Positions 1 through 8,900 of a stretch of 28,081 bases of DNA are shown here, in pieces (the first letter of the stretch is position 1; the number at the start of each line of letters is the position of its first letter). The position numbers were made by a program, and so were the translations under genes. Origin of the DNA: Chthonomonas sp. UBA2017 (lineage in GTDB: Bacteria > Armatimonadota > Fimbriimonadia > Fimbriimonadales > Fimbriimonadaceae). The notes under the pieces were generated by a model. The model did no database searches. It was not told the DNA's origin and saw only the letters and a program-made list of their open reading frames with translations. The stretch is from NCBI GenBank assembly GCA_002335425.1, contig DDCB01000010.1, positions 1-28,081 on the forward strand, read 5' to 3'.

Positions 1-75
1 TGGAGCCCTCGACGAGAATTGAACCCGTGACCTCTTCTTTACCAAAGAAGTGCTCTACCTCTGAGCTACGAGGGC
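1..75 (-). tRNA. tRNA-Thr (anticodon GGT)
   Basis: Read on the minus strand this folds into a full cloverleaf. The 7-bp acceptor stem is GCCCTCG/CGAGGGC (5-11 with 69-75), the T-loop is TTCAATT, and the anticodon stem CTTCT/AGAAG encloses the loop TTGGTAA, which gives anticodon GGT. The 3' CCA is encoded (complement of 1-3), as in the other tRNA of this window. Confidence 0.97.
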
Positions 76-87
76 GCTTGGAGACCT

Positions 88-93
88 ATTATA
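88..93 (-). promoter_or_regulatory. -10 box of tRNA-Thr promoter (TATAAT)
   Basis: A perfect TATAAT on the minus strand ends 12 nt before the tRNA 5' end, the right distance for a start point a few bases upstream of the mature RNA. The hexamer 17 bp further upstream (TGGAAG, complement of 111-116) matches the -35 consensus only partly. The tRNA-Gly gene has the same arrangement. Confidence 0.65.
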
Positions 94-165
94 CTCAACT
101 CGCGCCCTCGCTTCCAGCCCTGCCATCAGGACTTCGACGCCCCGAAAGAGGAGTTCCAGTCGAAA

Positions 166-1374
166 TCACAGGCTCGAACGGGCCGAGCCGAGCTTCTCCT
201 TCAGGACCCGAATCGCCTCGGCCATCACGCGGTCTTCGCCCGAGTCGGAGTATTCGGGCTCGACCCGGATGTCCGGGGAAACTCCAACGCGCTCCAAGCG
301 CTCTCCATCGACGGTCAAATCTACCATCGGAATCTCGAGGTAGGCCCAGTCTGCCACCCGGAACGGGCTGGTCCCCAGCACGTCGCCGGCCGTCGTCGTG
401 CCAATCAGGGTTGCCCGTTTGCTCTTTTTGATGATTGCCGCGAGCACCTCTTTGGCGCTTCGAGACCCTTTGTTAATCAGCACCACGAGCGGCCGTTGGT
501 TCCCATAGAGTTGCTTGGTCGTCGGACCGGATTCGCCCATCTTCCATTCGATCTCGACTTCGGGCCGAAAGAACGGGTCCATGTACCGCTCCGGCCGCCC
601 GCCGAACCCATCGCGCAGGTCCAGAATGATCGCGTCGGTGTCCCGAAACTGGTTCAAGACGATGTTGTGGAGGGCGGACACGAACGAATCATTCGCCTGG
701 GTCCAAAGGTGGACATAGCCGATCCTCTTGTTGTTTTCGAGCGCAAAAGTCCGCGCACTTTTGCGAGTCGCTTCGAGAAACATCTCCAGCGCAGGCGCCT
801 CTTTGACCATCAATTTGGCTTGCATCTCTTGGCTGCGCCGCCGAAAGGTCACGTTCGTCTCCTTGCCGATTCGGGGCCGCAATGCCGCGACCGGGGAAAA
901 AGGCTGCTGGTCGACGCGGAGCATCAGGTCGCCCTTTCGAAGGCCCGCGCGCTCGGCTTCGCCCCCTTGGAGCACCATCGTGACGGTATATCCTTCGGCG
1001 GTCGGCTTGAACCAGGCCCCTAGATGCGGCATCGGCTTTGCATCTCGATTCCCCAGACCGTCCATGAGGTAGTACCCCTGGGTGTCGTTGTCGAGGAACT
1101 CAAAGTGGCTGTCTTTGAACTCGGCGATCATCTCGTTCATGATCCGAGCAAAGTCAGCCCGATTCTTGGCTTGAGTCGCTCGAACTTCGACCGCTTTCAG
1201 CCGAGCCTCGAGCTCTTCGGCCCGGCTGACCCGAGCGTAATAGCGTTGCCGCAACGCCAAGGCGCAACGGTCAAAGAGAGTTCGAAAATCGTCGGCTTGA
1301 GTGAGGGTGCCCGGGGAAGAGGACGGATTGAGTTGGGCCATGGCCAGGGCCGCCAAGACAGTTGTGAAAGGCAT
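166..1374 (-). CDS. Secreted S41-family (C-terminal processing/tricorn-like) peptidase
   Basis: Predicted serine peptidase of family S41, 402 residues. A short hydrophobic N-terminus (residues 1-18) looks like a signal peptide, so it probably acts in the envelope. Residues about 85-92 hold the DSH motif, with His90 in the place of the 'L-x-D-x-H' histidine of tricorn/IRBP-like S41 enzymes. A PDZ-like segment follows at about 118-165 (ERAGLRKGDLMLRV). The core has the usual LDLRDGFGG strand-turn (about 251-259) and GSRSAKE with probable nucleophile Ser306, then GTTTAG, where CtpA-type enzymes carry a lysine. The motifs therefore favour a Ser/His tricorn-like form over the Ser/Lys dyad. The gene lies alone between tRNA-Thr and the divergent rplA. 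No clear Shine-Dalgarno or -10 box sits close to the ATG. The substrate cannot be inferred. Confidence 0.85.
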   Translation of the reverse strand: MPFTTVLAALAMAQLNPSSSPGTLTQADDFRTLFDRCALALRQRYYARVSRAEELEARLKAVEVRATQAKNRADFARIMNEMIAEFKDSHFEFLDNDTQGYYLMDGLGNRDAKPMPHLGAWFKPTAEGYTVTMVLQGGEAERAGLRKGDLMLRVDQQPFSPVAALRPRIGKETNVTFRRRSQEMQAKLMVKEAPALEMFLEATRKSARTFALENNKRIGYVHLWTQANDSFVSALHNIVLNQFRDTDAIILDLRDGFGGRPERYMDPFFRPEVEIEWKMGESGPTTKQLYGNQRPLVVLINKGSRSAKEVLAAIIKKSKRATLIGTTTAGDVLGTSPFRVADWAYLEIPMVDLTVDGERLERVGVSPDIRVEPEYSDSGEDRVMAEAIRVLKEKLGSARSSL

Positions 1375-1423
1375 CTTGTCCGTCGGTACGGTCGAAACTG
1401 GCCTCGAAGTTCCGGGCCGGATC

Positions 1424-1452
1424 TGGACTCTGGCGAGCGTAGCGAGGTATCC
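1424..1452 (+). promoter_or_regulatory. Possible rplA promoter
   Basis: TGGACT (1424-1429), a 17-nt spacer and TATCCT (1447-1452) form a plausible promoter giving a leader of about 50 nt before rplA. The -35 match is 4 of 6 and the -10 match is moderate. The leader contains GTGGGAG, discussed under findings as a possible L1 contact. Confidence 0.35.
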
Positions 1453-1508
1453 TCAGGCGGAGTGGGAGATGGGCCAAACAGCCTGTCATTCGCACCACGG
1501 AGGAAAAA

Positions 1509-2231
1509 TTGAGAAAGAACATCAAGAAGCTGCGGCACTCGCCGCGGTTCGACGCGCTCCTGAAGCAAGTCGATCAAGAGACGCCCCTCGAAGTCACGGC
1601 CGCTCTCGACCTCGTCAAGAAGACGGCCAATGCCAAGTTCGTCGAGACCGTCGATGTGGCCGTCCGACTCGGCATCGACCCGAAGAAGGGCGATCAAAAC
1701 GTCCGAGGTCTGGCAACGCTCCCCAACGGCACCGGGAAGGTGAAGAAAGTCGCCGTTTTGGCCAAAGGTGACTTTGCCAAGGAAGCCGAAGACGCAGGCG
1801 CCGACGTTGTGGGCGCCGACGAGCTGATCGCCAAAATTCAGGGTGGATTCAAAGATTTCGATGTGATTCTGGCCACCGAAGAGATGGCTCCCCAGATCGG
1901 AAAGATCGGAAAGATGCTCGGTCCCAAGACGCCGAACAAGCGAAACGGCACCGTGACGAACGCGATCGGCCAAGCCGTCAAAGAGATCAAAGCGGCGACC
2001 CGCGTGGAATATCGCGCGGACAAAGCCGGCGTTGTTCACCTTCCGCTCGGCAAAGTGAACTTCTCGAACGATCAGCTGATTGAGAACTTCAACGAAGCAT
2101 TGAAAGCGCTCGTGAAGGCCAAGCCCTCCAGCGCAAAGGGCAAGTATCTGATCTCGATCACGCTCAGCAGCACGATGGGACCCGGAGTTCCGGTCGATCC
2201 GGCCCTGGCTCAGAAAGCTGCGGGCGTCTAA
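1509..2231 (+). CDS. rplA: 50S ribosomal protein L1
   Basis: Large-subunit protein L1, which forms the mobile L1 stalk on 23S rRNA and in many bacteria represses its own mRNA. The 240-residue product has normal family length and the conserved central segment MGPGVPVD near its end, with ATEEMAPQIGKIGKMLGPKTPNKRNG-type sequence in the RNA-binding domain. The start is TTG at 1509, chosen because GGAGGA (1499-1504) lies at the right distance and the protein begins with the expected basic helix (RKNIKKLR). It is unusual that no rplK precedes it and no rplJ/rplL follows; the neighbours are a divergent peptidase and a DNA glycosylase. A strong terminator follows at once, so it is probably monocistronic. 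Confidence 0.97.
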   Translation: MRKNIKKLRHSPRFDALLKQVDQETPLEVTAALDLVKKTANAKFVETVDVAVRLGIDPKKGDQNVRGLATLPNGTGKVKKVAVLAKGDFAKEAEDAGADVVGADELIAKIQGGFKDFDVILATEEMAPQIGKIGKMLGPKTPNKRNGTVTNAIGQAVKEIKAATRVEYRADKAGVVHLPLGKVNFSNDQLIENFNEALKALVKAKPSSAKGKYLISITLSSTMGPGVPVDPALAQKAAGV

Positions 2232-2249
2232 CCACCGTTCGCAGATTCC

Positions 2250-2280
2250 AAACCCGCTGGCCCTGGGGCGAGCGGGTTTT
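2250..2280 (+). terminator. Rho-independent terminator of rplA
   Basis: AAACCCGCT (2250-2258) pairs perfectly with AGCGGGTTT (2271-2279) around a 12-nt loop, and the stem runs into TTTT. It lies 19 nt after the rplA stop codon. Confidence 0.85.
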
Positions 2281-2303
2281 GCCATTTTGAGACTAAGAAC
2301 GGC

Positions 2304-2897
2304 ATGACTTCCCACGACCTGCGCGAGCTCTTGCGGCAAGACCTCCATTCGGGGGCGCGGAGGTTGCTGGGTTGTCGCTTGGTCCGGGGTGCCTGCCGAG
2401 CGCAGATCGTGGAGGTCGAGGCCTACGGCGGGGCCGACGACCCCTCAAGCCATGCCCACCGGGGTCCAACCCCGCGCAATCAGATCATGTTCGCCGAGCC
2501 TGGCCTGGCGTATGTCTATTTCACGTACGGCATGTATTGGATGCTCAACGTTTCAGCCCTGGAGGAGGGGACGGCGGCCGCCGTCCTGATTCGCGCGGCC
2601 GAGCCGATGGCCGGGCACGAAGAGTTTCGGGCTCGACGCGCCAAAGCTCGACGCGATGAAGACCTTCTCAGCGGACCGGGCAAGCTCGCACAAGCCTTTG
2701 GCATCACCCGAGCCGAGAACGGGTTGGATCTGTTCAACCCAGGCTCAGACCTCAGGCTCGAACTCGGGCCCGAAGTCGACGCCATCGCGGTGGGAACTCG
2801 AATTGGGCTGGGCAATTGCCCGGGCGCGACGCACCCCTGGCGATATATGGACGCCCAGCGTCGCCGATGGATCAGTGCGCCTCGTCCGCCCGCTTAG
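2304..2897 (+). CDS. 3-methyladenine (alkyladenine) DNA glycosylase, AAG/MPG family
   Basis: Monofunctional base-excision-repair glycosylase of the AAG/MPG fold, which removes 3-methyladenine, hypoxanthine and related lesions. The 197-residue product has normal size for bacterial members. It contains VEVEAYGG with the glutamate that activates water in the human enzyme, then SHAHRG, TPRN, MFAEPG and VYFTYGMYWMLNV, which line the base-flipping pocket, and LLSGPGKLAQAFGI near the C-terminus, all in family order. The start is ATG at 2304; no strong Shine-Dalgarno is visible. The stop codon overlaps that of the convergent typA (2894-2897). Its place beside an error-prone polymerase cassette is suggestive, but no co-regulation is visible. 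Confidence 0.95.
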   Translation: MTSHDLRELLRQDLHSGARRLLGCRLVRGACRAQIVEVEAYGGADDPSSHAHRGPTPRNQIMFAEPGLAYVYFTYGMYWMLNVSALEEGTAAAVLIRAAEPMAGHEEFRARRAKARRDEDLLSGPGKLAQAFGITRAENGLDLFNPGSDLRLELGPEVDAIAVGTRIGLGNCPGATHPWRYMDAQRRRWISAPRPPA

Positions 2898-4723
2898 GCG
2901 AGCGCTTCGCTCTTGCGCTCTTGAACTCGCCGCTCACTGTGGTCGAGGAATTTCTTTCGGAACCTGAGGTATTTCGGGGTGACTTCGAGCAACTCATCAT
3001 CGCGCAGCCAAGCCAGTGCTTGCTCCAGCGAAAAATCGCGATGAGGATCGAGAACGGTGGTCGCTTCGCTCGTCGCACTCCGCATGTTGGTGGCGTGCTT
3101 TTGCTTGGTTGCGTTCACCACGAGGTCTTCGTCCCGGGCGCACGCGCCCACGATCATGCCGCCATAGAGCTCCGTGCCGACCTCGTAAAAAAGCGTCCCT
3201 CGCTCTTGGATATCTTCATAAGCGTATCGGGTCAGTTTGCCCGGGTCCTTGACGATGAGCGATCCTTGGGTTCTCGACAAAATTTCTCCTCGATAAGGCT
3301 TATAGCCGTCGTAAATCGATCCGAGAATTCCGAGCCCCCGCGTCAGAGTGAGATAATTCGATCGAAAACCGATCAAACCCCGCGTCGGAATGGAATAAAC
3401 CAATCGGCTGGTCCCGTTCGGCTGTTGGACCATATCTTGCAGTTCGCCTTTCCGCCGAGCCAGTTCCTCCATGACAGAACCGACAGAGTCTTCTGGCAGC
3501 TCTAATGTGATCACTTCGAACGGTTCTTCGACTCCTTGATCGGTCTTCTTATAGATGACTTTTGGACGTGAGATTTGCATCTCATATCCTTCTCGCCGCA
3601 TCGTCTCGATCAGGATCGCAAGTTGCAGTTCACCGCGCGCTTGAACAATAATGACTTCGCCCGTCGATTCTGGATCAACGCGAAGGCTTACGCTTACAGC
3701 TTCTTCCTTTTCGATACGATCTCGGATTTTATGAATCGTGAGGAACTTTCCGCCATCTTTGCCTGCCAAAGGCGAATTGTTTGCATAAAAGCCCATCGTC
3801 AGGGTGCTAGGCTCGATCTCAATCGCCGGGAGTGGATCTGCATTTTCAGGATGAGCAATGGTGTCAAAAAGCAGAACCTGGTCGAGGCCGGCTAGCATGG
3901 CAATTTCTCCGGCTCCCACTTCCTGAACTTCTTTCAGCTCAATCCCTTCATAAGTCCAAAGCTTGGTAATGTTAAATCCGTTCGTCCGATTTCCATCACT
4001 GGAAGCGTGAGTCAGCCGATCCCCAATTTTGACAGAACCGCGAAGAACTTTTCCGCCAAACATTCGGCCAACATAGTCATTGTAATCGAGGTTATTCACC
4101 TGCAACTGGAAAGGGCCTTCTCGTTCGACTTGAGGCGGAGGAATGGCGTTGAGAATCATCTCAAAAAGTTCGCGCATATCGGTCTCTGCTCCATCGGGAG
4201 ATACGCGAGCAAACCCGCCCGAACCGCTTGTGTAAAGATGTGGGAAGAAGAGATCATCCTCATTTGCGCCGAGATCGATAAATAGATCGATGGTTCGGTC
4301 ATAAGCATAAAGCGGCCGAGCAAATTCGCGGTCGATCTTGTTGATGCAAACAATCGGCTTCAGACCGTGTTGAAAGGCCTTGCGAAGGACGAATCGAGTT
4401 TGGGGCATCGGCCCTTCGACCGCATCAACGATCAGCAGAACCCCATCGACCATGCTTAACACGCGCTCGACCTCGCCTCCAAAATCGGCGTGCCCAGGGG
4501 TATCGACAATGTTAATTTTTGTATCTTTGTAGCGAACGCTGGCTACTTTGCTCAGGATCGTGATCCCTTTTTCGCGTTCAAGGTCGTTGCTGTCCATGAC
4601 CCGTTCGCTCACGTGCTGGTTCGCGCGAAAGGTCCCCGCTTGGCGGAAAATCGCGTCAACCAGGGTCGTTTTTCCGTGGTCAACGTGGGCAATGATTCCG
4701 ACATTGCGGATGTCACTCGGCAT
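2894..4723 (-). CDS. typA: Ribosome-associated GTPase TypA/BipA
   Basis: Translational GTPase of the EF-G/LepA group; BipA assists 50S assembly at low temperature and stress adaptation. From the chosen ATG at 4723 the product has 609 residues, the usual family length. The frame stays open 39 codons further upstream, but that part resembles no TypA and crosses the divergent promoter. The P-loop is AHVDHGKTT (about 12-20), followed by switch II DTPGHADFGGEV and the NKID guanine motif, then EF-G-like domains and the TypA C-terminal domain (RGTLFYEVGTELYGGMIVG). No Shine-Dalgarno precedes the ATG; a TATCCT box sits exactly 6 nt upstream, so the mRNA is probably leaderless. Divergent from imuB. 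Confidence 0.95.
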   Translation of the reverse strand: MPSDIRNVGIIAHVDHGKTTLVDAIFRQAGTFRANQHVSERVMDSNDLEREKGITILSKVASVRYKDTKINIVDTPGHADFGGEVERVLSMVDGVLLIVDAVEGPMPQTRFVLRKAFQHGLKPIVCINKIDREFARPLYAYDRTIDLFIDLGANEDDLFFPHLYTSGSGGFARVSPDGAETDMRELFEMILNAIPPPQVEREGPFQLQVNNLDYNDYVGRMFGGKVLRGSVKIGDRLTHASSDGNRTNGFNITKLWTYEGIELKEVQEVGAGEIAMLAGLDQVLLFDTIAHPENADPLPAIEIEPSTLTMGFYANNSPLAGKDGGKFLTIHKIRDRIEKEEAVSVSLRVDPESTGEVIIVQARGELQLAILIETMRREGYEMQISRPKVIYKKTDQGVEEPFEVITLELPEDSVGSVMEELARRKGELQDMVQQPNGTSRLVYSIPTRGLIGFRSNYLTLTRGLGILGSIYDGYKPYRGEILSRTQGSLIVKDPGKLTRYAYEDIQERGTLFYEVGTELYGGMIVGACARDEDLVVNATKQKHATNMRSATSEATTVLDPHRDFSLEQALAWLRDDELLEVTPKYLRFRKKFLDHSERRVQERKSEALA

Positions 4724-4729
4724 TTGAAG

Positions 4730-4735
4730 AGGATA
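4730..4735 (-). promoter_or_regulatory. -10 box (TATCCT), leaderless typA
   Basis: TATCCT on the minus strand is followed by 6 nt and then the ATG at 4723, so the start codon would be at or next to +1. The spacing matches five other genes in the window. No convincing -35 was found. Confidence 0.5.
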
Positions 4736-4792
4736 CCTGGCGAGGGGAACTCCGGTCGGGGACTGCTCGGGCCAAAATTTCTGAAAAACCTC

Positions 4793-4821
4793 TTGCGCGT
4801 CCACATTTTTTGACCTATAAT
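4793..4821 (+). promoter_or_regulatory. Promoter of the imuB-dnaE2 operon
   Basis: TTGCGC (4793-4798), a spacer of exactly 17 nt and a perfect TATAAT (4816-4821). The start codon ATG lies 9 nt after the -10 box, leaving essentially no leader. This is the best -35/-10 pair in the window. Confidence 0.7.
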
Positions 4822-4822
4822 A

Positions 4823-4838
4823 GTAGACATATGAATAC
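4823..4838. promoter_or_regulatory. Imperfect palindrome over the imuB start (possible operator)
   Basis: GTAnnCATATGnnTAC is symmetric at 12 of 16 positions, is centred on CATATG and covers both the predicted transcription start and the start codon. A repressor bound here would block the promoter. It does not match the E. coli or Bacillus LexA box, so calling it an SOS operator is only a guess from the damage-tolerance genes behind it. Confidence 0.3.
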
Positions 4839-5979
4839 AATCGTCGCCGCGCAACTCAAAGGATTCTATGTCCGTGCCTGGGGGTTGCCCGCTGATGAGC
4901 CCGCAGCGGTCGCACACGAGAAAGGGGTTTTGGACGCCACCCTTGCGGCCCAGAAGCAGGGCATTCAGCCGGGAATGACTTTGCCCGAGGCCCGCGCGAT
5001 TGTGCCCGATCTCAGGATCGTCTCCTTCAGCGAGTCGCCAGTGGCCGCTCTACGAGAGTCGTGGCTTGACTGCCTCGTCGAGGTCGGGCAAGCGGTCGAG
5101 CCGGGAATGCCCCATGAAGCTTGGGTGGATTTGGGCCCTCACCCCGACCCCGAGCCGGTCTTGCGCTTCTTGAGCGAGCGAATCGAGCGCGATTTCGGGT
5201 CGGTACGTTTGGGCTACGGCGAATCCAAATGGCTCGCCGAGGCGCGCTGTCATTTGTGCCCTTACCCGAACCCGCCCCTCGCGCTCGCCGACATCCCCAC
5301 GCTCGATTTTCGAGGAATTTCAGAATCGTTTCGAGAACAGTTCGTCTTCTTAGGATTTGACCACGTAGGGGAGATCGCAGGCGCGCCCCTTTCGCTGCTG
5401 AAAAAGCACTTTGGCCGAGAGGCAGATCGAATTTTGCAACTCGCCCAAGGAAAGGGTCATGACCCTGTTCGGCCGGCCTATCCTTTGGCGTCTCGGGCCG
5501 TCGAACGAAGAACTCCCGATGGAGTGAAAGATCGCTTGGTGCTCGATGCGATTCTTCATCGACTCTGCAAGAACTTAATTCGACGTTTATGCCATGAAGA
5601 GTTGCAAGGCTCAGAAGTCAGATTGGTGATCGAATTTGAGGACGGCTTGATACAAACTTACACTCGAAAGGCACCCCGTCCGCTCAATACGGTCAGTCTT
5701 TTGCAGGTTGCCATCCAGCAGCTTTTATCTGCAAAAGTCTTGGATCAAGCCGTGGTTCGAGTGCGAATGCTCATGCCGCATCTGAGTCGGCTTGTGCGTC
5801 CTCAAAGCGGCTTTCTATCCACCCTGAATTTACATCAAAAAGCCGCGGCCTTAGAGCCGAAAATTCTGGAAATAGGATCCAAGTTTGGCGAAGGCAAGGT
5901 CTGCCGCGCCTCTCAACTTGAGGTCCCTCGACGCATTCAAGTTTTGAGGGTATGGCGTGAAACCACCGGATGGAAGTGA
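4831..5979 (+). CDS. imuB: ImuB-like inactive Y-family DNA polymerase homologue
   Basis: Probable ImuB, the adaptor that links a DnaE2 polymerase to the sliding clamp in translesion synthesis. The 382-residue protein follows the Y-family plan: an N-terminal palm (NTIVAAQLKGFYVRAW), a fingers segment (AAQKQGIQPGMTLPEARAI), an HhH-like thumb (about 170-210, with FGREADRILQLAQGKG) and a little-finger-like C-terminal half. The acidic residues that bind metal in active Y-family enzymes are missing: the first motif reads VAAQL and the second AWVDLG. That fits ImuB rather than DinB. It is shorter than typical ImuB (about 500 residues). ATG 4831 was chosen over an upstream TTG at 4810 because the TTG overlaps the -10 region. 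It overlaps dnaE2 by 23 nt, and no imuA gene is present. Confidence 0.8.
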   Translation: MNTIVAAQLKGFYVRAWGLPADEPAAVAHEKGVLDATLAAQKQGIQPGMTLPEARAIVPDLRIVSFSESPVAALRESWLDCLVEVGQAVEPGMPHEAWVDLGPHPDPEPVLRFLSERIERDFGSVRLGYGESKWLAEARCHLCPYPNPPLALADIPTLDFRGISESFREQFVFLGFDHVGEIAGAPLSLLKKHFGREADRILQLAQGKGHDPVRPAYPLASRAVERRTPDGVKDRLVLDAILHRLCKNLIRRLCHEELQGSEVRLVIEFEDGLIQTYTRKAPRPLNTVSLLQVAIQQLLSAKVLDQAVVRVRMLMPHLSRLVRPQSGFLSTLNLHQKAAALEPKILEIGSKFGEGKVCRASQLEVPRRIQVLRVWRETTGWK

Positions 5980-8900
5980 AATTCAGGCGCATTGGCGAGA
6001 AGCTGGCGAGTGGTGGGCAGGCGAACGTCCTCAGGAGGTCTGGCGGTGGGTCGATTCGACTGGGGTTCGGCGCGAGACTCTTGCTCCTCTGCCCGCCTAT
6101 CGTCTGGATTCCAAGCAAAGCCCCCCGGCCGAAGAGAACCACCGCGAAGAGATCGCGCTGAGGCCCCACAAGGTCAGGGATGTCAAGGTGTCTGAGGCAT
6201 CTGGTTGGGTGCCGGCTCCGCCGAGCGTCACAGACATCCGGCGCTCGCAAAAGGGCTCAGGCCCGCCCTACGCACCCCTTCATGTTCTGAGTAACTATGC
6301 TTTTGGGCGGAGCACTCTCTTTGCTGAGGAGATTCCTCGGCTGGCGGCGGCCTTGGACCTCCCGGCGGTCGCTTTAGCCGACCCTTTTTCGCTGACGGGG
6401 GCCGTCGAGTTTGCCCGAGAGGCTCGTCGATGTGGCGTGAAGCCCCTGATCGGAGCATCGTTCGAGCTCGCCGAAGGCGGATCTCTGGTCTTGATTGCCC
6501 GCGACAAAACCGGCTATCGCAGTCTTTGCCAGCTGATCTCGGAGTGCCATTTATCCGAGCCTCGACTTTTTCCGATGGCAACTTGGGATCGATTGGCGCG
6601 TTTTTCGCGTGGCCTACTGTGCCTCACCGGGGGCGATTTGGGGCCGATCGATCGCGCGCTCATTCGAGGCGACCATGAGCGAGCGGCCGAGCTCCTCACG
6701 CGCTTGGTCGACCTGTATGGCCCAAGCAACGTCTTTGTCGAAATCGAGCGAAGCTACTTGCCCTGGACACTGGGGGTGAATCAGCGGCTTCGGGAGCTCG
6801 CTCAGCATTTTCGGCTCACGGCGGTGGCGGGCGGGGCCATCACCCATGCCGTCCGAGACGACTTTCCGGTTCAAGACGTCTTGACCTGCGCCGAAACTCT
6901 GTGCGCCATCGACGAAATTGTCGGGCGCAAGCCGACTCGCGCCGAGGCCCAACCCCAGCGACTCGACCCGCCCGCGCGCGCGCTGAATGGAGAGCGATTC
7001 TTGGCTTCTCGAACCGAGATGGCGGTTCGGTTTTTCGACGCACCCGATTTGTTGCAAAACACCCTGCAGTTGGCAGATCGGGTCGATGACGAAGTCATGC
7101 CAGGACCGGCAACAATGCCCCCCCACAGCGACAACGACCCCGAGATGTTGCGCGAAGTGACCTGGCGCAACGCACGCCGTCTCTATGGAGATCGACTTCG
7201 GCCCCGACTTCGCCGCCGCATCGAGCACGAGCTTGACCGAATGATTCAGCTGAATTTTTCCAGCCACTTCCTGGTGGCCTGGGACTTTTGCCAATGGGCC
7301 GAAGAGCGCGGAATTCACTATTCGGGTCGCGGGTCGGTGGTCGATTCGGTGGTCGCTTACTGCTTGGGGCTCTCTCGAATTGACGCTTACGCTCACCACC
7401 TGCACTTCGACCGATTCTTGCCCGCAGACGGCAGTAAAAGACCCGACATCGACATCGACTTTGAGGCCAAAAAGCGCCAAGAACTTCGCGAATATCTTGT
7501 TCGAACTTATGGGCGTCAGCATGTCGCGGGCATTTCGGCCATCGGGGCCTATCATACCCGAGGAATCATCCGAGAAGTAGGAAAAGTCTTTGGACTCTCT
7601 GAATCAGCAATTCAGTACTTTTGCAAGCGCATTCATGGCGGAGTTTCACCCGAGCGAATTGTAAAGTCTTTAGAATCTCGTCCCGAGCTTCGATCCAGCG
7701 GAATTCCCGCTGAAAGATTTCAGTGGGTGTTTCGAATGGCCGAAAAATTGGCCGATATTCCTCGGAACATGCGGTCGCACTCTTCCGGTGTGATTCTATC
7801 GGTTCAACCTCTTGACGAAATTGCGCCTTTGCAATGGTCTGCCGCCGAAGGTACTGAGGAAGACGAATCGATCGATCCTTATTGGCGAATCGTCCAATGG
7901 GATAAAAGAAGCGCCAAGTATTTCTTCGATAAATTTGACATTCTTTGTCTGAGAGGCCAAGATGTTCTGAGCGGAACTGAGTCCAGAATGAGAGTCTCTT
8001 TCCCGAATTTTGATGCCAAAACGATCTCTTTACAAGACGAAGAAAGTTATCGGGCGATGCGTTCGGGAGAGCTGATCGGCATTCCTCAGTCGGCATCGCC
8101 AGCGATGCGGCAAGCTCATGTTCGACTTCGCACCGAAAATCTGCATGATGCAAGCCTGGTGCAAGCCGGAATTCGCCCCGGAGTCGGCGGGGCAGTGAAG
8201 ATGAACACTCTGATTGCTCGCCGCCGAGGGCTCGAGCCTTACTCCTTCGAGCACCCTGAGCTTGAGAACATTCTCGGGCATACATATGGCATCGTTGTTT
8301 TTCAAGAGCAGATCGATCAACTTCTGCAATCTTTCTGTGGATATTCTTCGGGAGAGGCTGAAGATATTCGCGACAAAATTCATAAGCGAAGACGCGAAGA
8401 TTATGGGCAATTGATTCGAGATGAAATTCTTCATCGAATTCAGTCACGCGGATTCAGCGAGTCGATTGCGTCGCATGTTTTTGAGTTGATCGCCGCGTTT
8501 AAGGGTTACGGCTTTGCTCAAGGTCATGCCTTGGCCTTTGCTGACATCTCGATTCGATCGATTCATTGCCAACAGAATTATCCTGCGCCTTACTTTGCTT
8601 CGTTACTCAGCGCGCAACCCGCTGGCTATTATGGACCCTGCACCCTGGCCAATGAAGCGCGGCAACGCGGGGTGCTCCTTTTGCGTCCAGATGTTTGCAA
8701 AAGCGAGGATGATTTTAGCGTTGAAGATGTCACTACTGAGCTGATGCAAACTCCGCTTCGAGTTCCTTCAGGCGCCATTCGCATCGCCCTTAAGCAGATC
8801 GCGGGTCTTTCTCAGCCGACTCGATCCGCGATCCTAAGGGAGCGCCAAGGAGCGCCCTTTGCGAGCTTCTTTGACTTCGTGAGCCGGGTGCGTCCTCCGC

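Noticed and set aside
496..1023. Long plus-strand open frame opposite the S41 peptidase
   Set aside because: It is antisense to a gene with clear motifs and lacks start signals; a shadow caused by GC-rich codons. Similar antisense frames over rplA, dnaE2, arginase, the nucleotidase and DUF1800 were rejected for the same reason.
4793..4838. Canonical LexA box at imuB
   Set aside because: Neither CTGT-N8-ACAG nor GAAC-N4-GTTC is present; only an unassigned palindrome is reported.
4724..4840. Extended N-terminus of TypA (39 extra codons upstream of ATG 4723)
   Set aside because: The extra residues do not resemble any TypA, they overlap the divergent imuB promoter, and the family P-loop has its normal position only from ATG 4723.
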